Assembly (NCBI RefSeq): GCF_036898095.1
Contig: NC_090765.1
Coordinates: 26,205,081-26,269,080, forward strand
DNA length: 64,000 nt
Source of the DNA: Palaemon carinicauda
Taxonomy: Eukaryota; Arthropoda; Malacostraca; Decapoda; Palaemonidae
Direction of reading: 5' to 3'
Positions 1 to 33,638 of the stretch are shown here, one piece after another. The notes beneath the pieces are model-generated. The model saw only the letters and a list, made by a program, of their open reading frames with translations. It had not been told where the DNA came from and made no database searches. Numbering within the stretch: position 1 is the stretch's first letter; each line of letters begins with the position of its first letter. The position numbers and the translations under genes were made by a program.

Positions 1-732
1 TTCTTAAATAAAAGAAGGTTCAAAAAAGAGATCTTTCGCACGGTAGACCCAATTAGAAGTTCACTATCTTATAATGGTTTGGTACAGATATTTTTACGCT
101 GGTCAATGGCTAAGTGTGCAATGCCCTAGTTATGTGGAATTTAAATGAATCCCGCTTTCATAAGAAGAAACAATAGGCCTACTCTGATGAAATCGAAATG
201 CTTTTCACTTCGAGTTAATGTATCCCAAAGCAAGCGGACTCAGTCTCACCAAATTGAATGTAATTATGTGTGGTCCCTTACTCTGGCCGGTCTAGTGAAT
301 ATGGCTCTGATGTTACACAATGAAAAAGTAAATGAGCTAAAATACCTATCAATATATACCTAACTTAGTAAACGAGTTCTTTCCTTGACGAAATACAATA
401 TATTTCACGTGTATAAAAAGCAGTTTGTATTAGTTGAACTAGGCCTATAGAACTTTCTTTAATGGCGTATTTTTTTCAAATGCATAAATTGACATCTATT
501 ATAAATAATTGCTAAAAACTATTGCATTCTTCCCATCAAACTACCCGAGTTCATACACAAATCGGTTCTTGTCCAAGTCCTAATTCAAGTGATATTCAGA
601 GTATTTCATACAATGATCATGACATCATTAGAATATAAGTTTTTAGGTAAATAATAAAAAAGAGTAATTAAACAATTAGCTGAGTGAATTAGCTTTTATA
701 CAGATGTGTTTTAAGATATGGATAATTCTTAC
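1..732. other. AT-rich intron of the transporter gene
   Basis: No further exon, RNA gene or recognisable element is seen on either strand. This is presumed to be the intron that follows coding exon 6. Confidence 0.5.
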
Positions 733-21566
<20,834 letters not shown>

Positions 21567-21654
21567 CACGTACCTAAAAGCAAGGCCAATAGAATTTAAA
21601 CAGGTCAACCCAGGGCCGCTTGAAATTTTTGTCGTAAGCGCATCCCTGGCGTCA

Positions 21655-21790
21655 ATAGGTTCAAAAGAGGTCCTAGGCCTAGGCCCTAGGTTAGATCACC
21701 TACGGGCCAACCAAGGGAAAAGCCCGTGCCAACAACAAGTGTTGGCTTTAATACCCCAAGAAGAAGAAGAAGAAGGCCCTAGGCCCTAGG
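21655..21790 (+). repeat. Short insertion just upstream of the transporter start exon
   Basis: An ~80-bp block ('gggccaaccaagggaaaa...agtgttggctttaata', then (AAG)n) is bracketed by near-identical CCTAGGCCTAGG-type sequences at 21669-21690 and 21776-21792. These could be a target-site duplication of a SINE-like insertion. It lies in the presumed 5' intron or promoter side of the transporter. Confidence 0.4.
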
Positions 21791-22026
21791 CTGAACCTCT
21801 GGTCAGTCTGTAATGAGCGGCCCAGAAGGTCGGACATCCATCTCTCTCCGACCCAGTCTGTCTCACGGCAACATTATGAAATAAATTAGATCACAAATTT
21901 TTAATTTTTGTTGTCTGGTCAATTTTGCACCTTGGCATATTTTTTCTTAAATTTCCAGATATGATTATTGAAAGGTCACCATTGTATAAATATAAATCAC
22001 CTCCATCATATATGATAACGGTAACA

Positions 22027-22083
<57 letters not shown>

Positions 22084-22298
22084 TATAATAATAATAATAT
22101 AATAATAATATAAGGAGTATAATAATAGTAATAAAATATCAAGAGTAAACGAATAATAATAATCATAGCAATATTATTATTATTATTATTATTATTATTG
22201 TAATACTCCTGATATTATTATTATTGTTGTTGTTGGTGGTGGTGGCTGTTGTTATTATTAGTATTATCATTATTTTATATTATTAATATCAAAAGTAT

Positions 22299-22366
<68 letters not shown>

Positions 22367-22413
22367 TAACAGTATAATTAGATGAGATTATGGATAAGCA
22401 ATCAGAGAGAGAC

Positions 22414-22475
<62 letters not shown>
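22027..22475. repeat. (TAA)n, (TTA)n and (GA)n microsatellite cluster
   Basis: TAA/ATT-type runs at 22027-22110, 22168-22199 and 22299-22364, and (GA)n at 22410-22474. The pair of opposite-phase trinucleotide tracts can fold on each other. No gene. Confidence 0.9.
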
Positions 22476-22477
<2 letters not shown>

Positions 22478-23039
22478 ACTTGTCATAGTGAAAGCTGCGT
22501 GTGGGTTGAACTGTAAAATTCTATTGGCCTTGCCTAAAAGAAAAGGAGTGCGATAATATGCGAATAAAGATATGCCATTAAATGTTGAACTAATTGTGTA
22601 TCACTCACTAGAATAGTCTGTGAGGGGTCTTCTTCGGGATTTCGTGTTTGGGCTTATCAAAGAAAAATTATACTTAAAAGTATATTCGATTGATATGGTA
22701 CTACTGCTTAAGAGGTGTTTAGAGTTTAATGAGCTCTTTAGTTATATTAAGAGAATGAGCAAGAGGAGAAATATTGAAAGGATGAGGAATGGTGAATCGC
22801 TGGTGGGATGGAGAAGGCGAGTGTCTATAAAGTTCTGAGTAGAATATGTAATAGAACTATGGTCTCCATGAATTTCGAATGATATACTGTATGAAGGATC
22901 GTCAACATGATGATGTATCTTAAAAGAATTTGTAAAAGCAGCTATGAAAATATTTAAGCTTTCTAATACAAGTGTTGAAGTGTACATGTGGTTGTCTAGA
23001 GGCAATATATAATTGCAAATGTAACTAGTTCTGTAACAA

Positions 23040-23537
23040 AGGCCACTCAATTCATGTATTAAGGATAAGTAATTGTTGCCTTGGTGCATTTCTCTTAAGT
23101 GCGTTCCAGCTCATCAAATGAACTGTGTTTATGTTCCCTCCATTTCACTTTGTTAGCACATCCTTTTTTAACAAAGTCGACCAGTGAAGCTGTAAAATGA
23201 GAATAGCCATTCACAAGCTTCCTTTAGTATCTTATTAATTAGAGGAATGATTTCACTTGATTCTTGGTCTCCGATGGTAGGCAAATACATCCTGAATACT
23301 CATTCATTTTGGTTCATCCATGGCTACTTTGTTGTAGCTGACCTTGTGTCCCAGGAATTCAACTTTATTATATTCATTGTACCATTTTGGATGTCAAATA
23401 ATCAATCTTTTCGTTCTCATCACTCTGATGGAGGCTGAAATAGTATTATTTATCATTCCAAACGACATCCTCTCAATATGAAAACTCCACTTGGCACTGT
23501 AAATGCTACATTCTTTTTTGATGCTCACAGTCAGACA

Positions 23538-23560
<23 letters not shown>
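23040..23560 (-). pseudogene. Ty3/gypsy-type retrotransposon RT remnant
   Basis: The minus strand reads 'WSFHIERMSFGMINNTIS' (matching the RMPFGL.NA RT block), then 'KVEFLGHKVS' (classic palm/thumb block of gypsy RT), then a 'KVKW...' connection-like stretch. The active-site YxDD segment between the first two blocks is missing, so this is an internally deleted, dead copy. Sequence further left (22740-23040) may be its continuation but is not recognisable. Confidence 0.6.

Positions 23561-23579
<19 letters not shown>
23541..23579. repeat. Poly(T) tract
   Basis: 39 consecutive T's next to the gypsy remnant. Confidence 0.95.
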
Positions 23580-23581
<2 letters not shown>

Positions 23582-23703
23582 TATCCACAATCTTTCTGTC
23601 CTTGTGAGCTGGGATGAAGTCATCAGTAACTGGTGCCTAGTCCTCATTGATGTGAAGAGTGGGCTTAGGTACTGATTATATGGGCAGTCTCCTGGACATT
23701 GTA

Positions 23704-23900
23704 CTATAGTCCATTTCTTTTAGCGATGCATATTTGCACCGACTCGAGGCGGTGCCCTATTAGCTCGGAAAAGTTTCCTGATCGCCGATTGGTTAGAATT
23801 ATCTTGTCCAACCAATCAGCGATCAGGAAACTTTTCCGAGCTAAAAGGGCACCGCTGCGAGTCGGTGCAAATATGCATCGCTAAAAGAAATGGACTATAG
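23704..23900. mobile_element. Palindromic MITE, copy 2
   Basis: The same ~197-bp hairpin as at 6426-6622, with the same CTATAGTCC / GGACTATAG ends. The loop reads 'ggttagaattatcttgtcc', the reverse complement of copy 1's loop, so the two copies are in opposite orientation. It lies about 2.1 kb upstream of the transporter start codon. Confidence 0.8.
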
Positions 23901-23968
23901 GTCAGTGCCTATCCCTTTGGCTCTGCCACTCATGAGCGTTACAGGTCAGCCTTATTCACTAGATCAAA

Positions 23969-24594
<626 letters not shown>

Positions 24595-25004
24595 TAAAAA
24601 TCACAGGGTAACGTGATGCTCAGATGCAAAAGAACCATAAGGAAAATTAAAATAGGAAATATAAGATCAAGTCCTAACTAACTTCGTGATACTTCTTCGG
24701 AGGACTGATTTATTTATATATATGGACAAAGCTACCCCTATTGATATGAGGAATTTGTATTGAAAGCCTAAACAAAATTCATCAGTCATCAGAAATTACC
24801 CTTTCGGGCAGATGTCTAATGAGATTTAATCTCCGCTCAGGAAACACCTGATAACAGCGCAGGTAGATGGTCACTGTTCTCTAAGTCTCTGTATGTATGT
24901 TCGTACGTTTACTGTACCTATAAAATGTCAAGAAACCTCGTTCAATAGATCAGTCCTCTGAAGAAGTATCAGGAAACTATTTTCATTTTCCCTTTGGGTA
25001 TTTT

Positions 25005-25258
<254 letters not shown>

Positions 25259-25259
25259 A

Positions 25260-26235
25260 TTTAGTTTGTTTTCTCCAATTTGCCAAAGAATTAAAGCACT
25301 ATGAAATTCAGTCTCTAGCTTATGCTAGTATTTTGTTCAGGATATCTCAATGTTAAGACAGAACAGGACTTTTGAATATTACATTTTGTCTTAATTAACC
25401 TATGAATATCAACAACCCTTTTTGCAATGCGAATAGAAATTGGATAGATTAAAATTAAGTTTCAAATTAAAGGGGAAATGTAAATATCTGAAATCCTTAT
25501 AATCATTCAATTCAACATTTCTAGTTTTTTTTTTATTTTCTTTTTTTTAAGGTAAAATCTATGTTATATTTCTTTTTTACCGTATCTTTTTTATTATATG
25601 TATTATCATTCGATTTGGTCGTAGGTATCAAAATTACTAAAGAAATTAGCAAGTGAATGCCATCGATATGAAAGGTCTAAATTATTACAAAACGTACGCT
25701 ACCTTTTCCTAGACTCTCGCCTGGTTTGAATAAAAATTAAAACAGCTCTCCCGAGGAATGGCCCATTTTCAACATCGTACACTTGGTCATGTTAATCGAA
25801 CAACGTAACAAGTGAAACTGTTCGAAAGAGTTAAGTTTGCGGAACTCAGTCCAGTCTGTTGCATACGTGTGCAGAGGAAAACATCACCTGATATTTCGCA
25901 GCTGACATGGGGCGGCCGGAAAAAACACCATAAACTATCATGCCTGGCTTCACCCAATCAGTGCTCTTCTTCCGCAATAGATTTTCATTTCTCATTTGTC
26001 TTGTCTTACGTGAGATATTTTTTAAGCATAGAGGTTTTGTTAACTCCATTTCTGAAGTTATGATGAACCAGCTTGATGCTGAACGCATGAAAATTACTGT
26101 TTCAAGCCAGGTGTAATGTAATTGGTATATGCAAAATATGTCTAATTGGCTAAATATACTAGCAAGGCAAATTCGATACACACGAACAATATCAAGAGCA
26201 GATTTGAAAAAAAATAATGTCCAGTACTTAAAGCG
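25260..26235. other. Intergenic sequence without recognisable gene
   Basis: Open frames of 83-111 codons overlap here on both strands, but none resembles a known domain and no splice-supported exon is seen. Confidence 0.4.
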
Positions 26236-26365
<130 letters not shown>

Positions 26366-26561
26366 TGTATACACTAGTGTACGAAACTCATAAAAAATGA
26401 CGAATAAATACTTAATAGATTCAACCTTTCCCACCACCTCCCATATAGTCTCACAGTACCCCCTCTCACATGGGTATGACTACTTCTTCTCCCAACCTTA
26501 CCGAAGGACGGGCATACATAGTATGGCAATAGTGCTGCATGTGTACGGAACGAAATGTAAA

Positions 26562-26588
26562 TCTATCTATCTATCTATCTATCTATCT

Positions 26589-26687
<99 letters not shown>

Positions 26688-26884
26688 CGCAAAAGACCTT
26701 GGTTAGATTTCGTCAGCCGTCTCCATCTTGAGCTTTCAAATCAATACTTCTCCATTCATCATCTCCTACTTCACGCTTTTTAGTCCTCAGCCATGTACTC
26801 CTGGGTTTTCCAACTCTTCTGTGGCTTTTTGGAGCCCTGTTGGAAGTTTGAGGAACTAATATCTCTTGTTCTTTATTATATAAG

Positions 26885-26966
<82 letters not shown>

Positions 26967-26975
26967 ATATATATA

Positions 26976-27038
<63 letters not shown>

Positions 27039-27051
27039 TTATATATATGTA

Positions 27052-27089
<38 letters not shown>

Positions 27090-27126
27090 ATATATATATA
27101 TAAAATTTTATATATATATAATCATT

Positions 27127-27199
<73 letters not shown>

Positions 27200-27212
27200 T
27201 ATAATATATATA
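26562..27212. repeat. (CTAT)n and (TA)n tracts
   Basis: CTAT 26562-26590, TA 26591-26684, then TA blocks 26887-27212 broken by repeated 'ataaaattttatatata...atcata' punctuations, which indicates local duplication. Confidence 0.9.
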
Positions 27213-27512
27213 TAATTATGTGTGTGTGTGTTTCTAAGTCTAAACCTACCAATTACTTCTCCTCAATTACAGTATTCATATTAATCATATTTTTTTTTTT
27301 TTTTTACTCTGGTCTGTTTACGTCACTCTGAAAAATCAAGGTTATTTTAGATGTTTTTGAAATTATGCTTTAGATTAGAGTACCTTTGCGCTAGTACAAA
27401 GATAAATTGATGTAATACTCATCATATCAGTGAATATATAGACTCCATTATTTGTTCTTAGCTGAATGTGAAGAATGAAAGGTTGTTGGAATATGAGGAG
27501 AGAATGAGATCG

Positions 27513-27516
<4 letters not shown>

Positions 27517-27580
<64 letters not shown>
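27517..27580. repeat. Poly(A) tract
   Basis: About 64 consecutive A's. Confidence 0.95.
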
Positions 27581-27583
<3 letters not shown>

Positions 27584-27933
27584 AGCTGGCGTGGATCAGG
27601 ACGATTTGATGTGGGTTGTTCTTATTTACTGGTAGAAAATAAAAATAGTCATGAAATTGGAGAACGAACAAGTGTTTTTGTACTTGCTATGTGAGGTGCA
27701 TAAAAGAAGGATGGGGGCACTTAAGTAACTAAAGTTAGTTAAGTATGTTGTGTAAAACGTAGTTATCCTCATTTTTATTTCTATAAAAGTACATTTTTTT
27801 GTTTGTATTAAGTTTTTTAATTATTATTTTACGTTACATTTACATAGCAAAATCTTCTAATTACATTTTCTACAGAAACAATTCTCATTAGTTTGATAGT
27901 TGAGGTTCACTGTGATAAACATGTAAATATACT

Positions 27934-27936
<3 letters not shown>

Positions 27937-28007
<71 letters not shown>

Positions 28008-28087
28008 CATTATTATTGTTGTTGTTGTTGTTGTCATTGTTGTTGTCATTGTTGTTGTCATTGTTGTTGTTGTTGTTGTTGTTGTTA
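27937..28087. repeat. (ATT)n(GTT)n tail of the adjoining LINE-tailed repeat
   Basis: ATT then GTT/CATTGTT repeats directly abut the conserved end of the element at 28090. On the minus strand this is its 3' tail. Confidence 0.85.
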
Positions 28088-28089
28088 TT

Positions 28090-28730
28090 TGCAAGCTAGA
28101 GCCCTAGATGGAAAAGCAGGAAGCTATAATCCCAAGGGCCCCTACGTGGAAAATAGCTCAGTGAGGAAAGGAAATAAGGAATCAAACTAAAAGAAAAGTT
28201 TAAGAACAATAACATTAAAATAAATTTTTCATATATAAACTATAAAAACTTCAAAATAACAAGAAGGAGAGGAAACAGGATGGAATAGTGTGCCTGAATG
28301 TACCCTCAACCAAGAGAACTCTAATCAAAGACAGTGAAAGACCATGGTTCAGAGGCTATGGCACTACCCAAAACGAGAGAACAAAGGTTTGATTTTAGAG
28401 TGTCCGTCTCCTAGGAGAGCTGCTTGCCATAGCTAAAGAGTCTCTTCTACCCTTAAGAAGAAGAAAGTAGCCACTGAACAACTACAGTGCAGTAGTTATC
28501 CCCTTGAACAAAGAAGGATTGTTTTGTAATCTCAGTGTTTTCAGATGTATGAGGACAGGGGAGAATGTGGAAAGAATAGGCCAGACTATTAGGTTATGTA
28601 TGGGTAAAATAAAAATGAGCCGTAACCAGAGAGAAGGCTCCAATGTAATACTGTCTGGCCAGTCAAAGGAGCCAATAACTCTAGCGGTAGTATCTCAACA
28701 GGTGGCTGGGGCCCTGGCCAACGTACTGCC
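28090..28730 (-). mobile_element. LINE-tailed ~640-bp repeat, copy 2
   Basis: Reads on the minus strand from 'ggttggccagggc'-like sequence (near 28725) to the 3' module at 28090 plus the (AAC)n(AAT)n tail. Related by eye to the copies at 2621, 28941 and 39450. Confidence 0.7.
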
Positions 28731-28940
28731 TACATCTGTTACCTATGTCGCTTGGGTAGTTTGGTGATTATTCCATTATTGCTCTTATTATGCTTTTGTA
28801 GAAATGGATTTTGGTTTAATAATACTATTTTTTTTAGCTTTTTATTTTGCTTTCTTGCTATCCATAGCCTTTCTCTTGTGAATGGATATGCCCCTTTGCC
28901 CGAATTGCTTACCTAATTATTATCATTATTATCATTATTA

Positions 28941-29580
28941 CTTGCCAAGCTACAACCCTAGTTGGAAAAGCAGGATGCTATAAGCCCAGGGGCTCCAACA
29001 GGGAAAATAGCCCAGTGATAAAAGGAAAAAGTGAAAAATAAAACATTTTAAGAAGAGTAACATCATTAAGATAAATACCTCCTTTATAAACTATATAAAC
29101 TTTAACAAAGCAAGAGGAAGAGAAATTAGATAGAATAGTATGCCCGAATGTACCCTCAAGCAAGAGAACTCTAACCCCAGACAGTGGAAGACCATGGGAC
29201 AGAGGCTATGGCATTACCCAAGACTAGAGAACAATGGTTTGATTTTGGAGTGTCCTTCTCCTAGAAGAGCTGCTTACCATCGCTAGAGTTTCTTCTACCC
29301 TTAGCAAGTGGAAAGTGGCCACTGAACAATTACAGTACAGTAACCCCTTGGGTGAAGAAGAATTGTTTGGTAATCTCAGTGTTGTCAGGTGTATGAGGAC
29401 AGAGGAGAATATGTAAAGAATAGGCCAGACTATTCGGTGTATGTGTAAGCAAATGGAAAATGAACCGTAACCAGAGAGAAGGATCTAATATAGTACTGTC
29501 TGGCCAGTCAAAAGATGCCATAACTCTGTAGTGGTAGTTAGTATCTCAACGGGTGGCTGGTGCCCTGGCCAACCTACTAA
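28941..29580 (-). mobile_element. LINE-tailed ~640-bp repeat, copy 3
   Basis: Full-length copy in the same orientation as copy 2 and about 210 bp away. Contains 'caagctacaaccctagttgg' at its left end. The (ATT/ATC)n tail is at 28916-28940. Confidence 0.75.
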
Positions 29581-29699
29581 CTATATCCTTACAGTTTTGA
29601 TGAAATTCACTGATTGTTGATGCAACATTATTTGTGCAGGTGTTGTGCAGACAATGATAGTATTTGGAATTCAGATTTATCTGTTATATTGCAATTCTT

Positions 29700-29905
29700 T
29701 TTAAATTGATTTATTCTTTCAATTTGGACCATTAAGTTTTGAGCTAGTTGTCTTTTCAAGGTTGGGTCCTTTCTTCGAGTAGGTTTTTTTCTGGGTGTAT
29801 AACTATTTGGATTATATCATCAGCGAAGCAGACATCAGTATGGTACTTTAGTGGTGGAGTCACATCTGATGTGCAGTACATAAGATTAATAATGTTTCAT
29901 AGGCA
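29700..29905 (-). pseudogene. LINE RT fragment with FADD active-site motif
   Basis: The minus strand reads 'YHTDVCFADDIIQIVIHP', with FADD as the RT palm motif in a hydrophobic context typical of non-LTR RTs. Only ~65 residues can be followed. Confidence 0.5.
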
Positions 29906-29930
29906 CTTTTTTCTTTATGATAGTGCAACT

Positions 29931-31100
<1,170 letters not shown>

Positions 31101-31189
31101 GATATCTTATGATCTATATCCTTTGTAAGCTTTGGTTTCGAATACATTTCTACTTCTTTCGCTTTTACTTAGTATTTTTTTTTATTACA

Positions 31190-31436
31190 TATTCCAATTC
31201 CGATTTCAGTCCAGCAGCCGTTACATGGTTTTTGTTGGCAATCTTTTGCCTTCACGTCATCCCCAGACTAACTATGCTTCTCAAAGTTTCAGGTATACAG
31301 TTAATTCCAAGTCTTAGATTTTTCTCCTTTTTTATCAAGGCTTAATACTACATTATATTTTACCTGTGAACAAATTATGAAACGATCTTCCAAATCAAAC
31401 ATTTGCCTCGGTAGAACTAAAAAGCTTGTCAATGAC

Positions 31437-31478
<42 letters not shown>

Positions 31479-31690
31479 TAAGGTAAATTTTGTCAGACCC
31501 TAAGCTTACTTTCATAGTTTATTTCTGTTACTTATCTATTGTGATACGTGATATTTTGGCTCCTCTTATATGGTCTGTCCTGAAAATTTCTTTTCTTTTC
31601 TGCGGTGGGCTATTTTCCCCATGGAGGCTCTTGGGTTTCTTGCATTCTGCTTTTCCAACTAGGGTTGCAATTTCGCTAATAACAATGCTA
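31190..31690 (+). pseudogene. Decayed LINE 3' end
   Basis: 'RLNTTLYF'-like residues and a following Q/K-rich stretch resemble the ORF2 C-terminus at 13690. After a poly(T) insertion (31438-31477) the 3' module 'ctgcttttccaactagggtt' appears near 31650. More diverged than the 13.7-kb copy. Confidence 0.5.
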
Positions 31691-32129
31691 AAATAGATCC
31701 ACAATACCATGAATAAATCGGTTTATAAAAAAAAAAATCTGCAGTAATAGCTAGATTTTTAAAATCAAATATGTATTGAAAATATATTACAAAAATTTTC
31801 AAACACCTGTACCGTTTTCCTCATCAGTATTTACACTTTACACAAAAGAATGAAAATTAGTATCCTAAAATTTAAATTTTTCGGTTGATGAGGAACACCA
31901 TGCAAATTTTTTAGTCTGTCATATATTCTTAATACAAATTTTTCATTAATGTAATTCTCATTATCAATATGAATTTTTATATATCATACTGCAGTAACTT
32001 GAGTACCTGTTTCATATAGGTACTCAAATAGTAGCTATGGCTATTCATGGTTTCGGCATTTTTTTTTTTTTTTTTTTTTACAGTCTGATGCCTTTCCTGC
32101 CTTTCTCTTTTATGCCAAAATAAACACAG

Positions 32130-33275
32130 TTGATGCAACATTTGCACGTAGGCAGACAGTAGAGAAATGTAGAGAGAAACGGAAAGGACTACATCTAGTG
32201 TTTATTTATTTGTAAAAAGCGCATGATATGGTACCTAAGGAGGAAGTGTAGAGGTGCTTGAGAGAGAAAATGGTTTCTGAAAAGTATGCCAGAATAATGA
32301 AAGATATGTATGTATTGGCGTGCTACTGTTATAAGCACACATTGAGTATGAGTTGTTTTTCAGATGTATTTAAATGGTACATGAATACATCTTAATAGTT
32401 TTTAAGTCTTTATTATATAAAAACAACAGAGTTAAACATCTCCATCACTGGAGGAAGCTGTGTTGGTCCAGATGACCAATTCTGGTGAAGTTTAGATATG
32501 AACTCCTAAATTATCGATATCACAGATATCGTATGCTTGGTTTACTTTAGCCACGTGACGAAATCGGAAGACACCTGCATCCGGTGACGTCACAAACTTT
32601 CACACGATGAGACAATGTGTTGACGTTTAAGAAGAATGTCAATTTGCTGAGACTTGCATTGTATGTCCGGTTTACGATTTGAATGACTACAGCAATCCCA
32701 GGGTTAGCTCTTCCAACCAACATGACATATTACGTCATTTGTTTTAAACATGTAATATTAACTATTCTAATCATTACATATGTAGAGGCAACCACACAAG
32801 TAAGAGGCACTGTGGAACTACAGAGAAGTTTAAGTTGACAGTTGGTCTCCACCAGGGTTCAGCCCTTAGTCTTTACATGTTTGATATTGTGATGGATGTT
32901 ATAACATCGGAAGTTAGAAATGAGGTGCCTTGGAGTCTAGTGCTTGCTGACGCCATTGTACTGACTGATTAACAAGCGAAGGTATCCAACTCAAGCTAGA
33001 CAGATGGAGATAACTTGAGAGTACTGTAGAGACTATAGATTGGCGGAGCAAAGGCATTATATGGGATCAGGGATATTAGGCCAAGAATAGCCTACATAAA
33101 GTGTTAGGCCTTTCAAATATCTGGGTTCTGTTATGAGACTTACCAAAAAGGTTATAAACATGGAAGTAGGGAGGGCAGAAGTTCAAGTATAAAGATAAAT
33201 TATGGAATGGCATGAAGGAAAACGGTCTAAGAGAACAAGATGTACAGTACATATAAAAATGTGAAAATGTGAAGG
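32130..33275 (+). pseudogene. RTE-like LINE RT remnant with a nested insertion
   Basis: Reads 'VETFARQ...', 'DLEKAHDMVPKEEVWRCLREK' (split by small indels), 'MKDMYV', then resumes at 32787 with 'TTQVRGT', 'FKLTVGLHQGSALSP', 'DIVMDVI' and an 'ADAIVLTD' active-site-like block. This order is typical of the craft/RTE-type RT common in invertebrates. About 470 bp of unrelated DNA (about 32312-32783) interrupts it. Not functional. Confidence 0.65.
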
Positions 33276-33614
33276 CAAAGAAGAAGAAGAAGACCCTAAC
33301 AGTGACCATAAATATTCAAAATATATGTTTTTGGATTTTTCCATATCTGTGTAACTTTTCTTGTGTCCGAATCCCTGTGCTGAACTGAAACTCAGTATTT
33401 ATATATGGAAAACTTTAAAACGGTTTACTTGATTTAAGTTTATGGTTATTATTTTATTTAGATTATATTTTGTGTTAGTTTCTTGCAGTTTTTTATAGTT
33501 TATGAATTTTTTAGACTGAATACAATATCTAAACAGACTGTCCAAACGATTGAAACGACGATCTTCATGTCACAGTGTCTATGTTTGTTGTTGTTTGAAG
33601 AGAATGTTACGGCA

Positions 33615-33638
33615 ATGGTCGACCGCAATGAAAACCGC
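33615..33638 (+). CDS. Possible first coding exon of the TAF6-like gene
   Basis: ATGGTCGACCGC... encodes eight residues (MVDRNENR) ending at a strong donor, CGC|GTAAGT. The start has G at -3 and +4. Phase 0 matches the exon at 41834. No homology can be tested on eight residues. The alternative is that translation starts at ATG 41840 in the next exon. Confidence 0.4.

Noticed and set aside
22620..23089. Open frames of 72 and 115 codons as independent genes
   Set aside because: No known domain. The region adjoins the gypsy RT remnant and is probably its decayed continuation.
25812..26181. Opposing open frames of 83 and 111 codons as a candidate gene
   Set aside because: No recognisable domain, splice signals or context. 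Chance frames are likely in a GC-richer patch.
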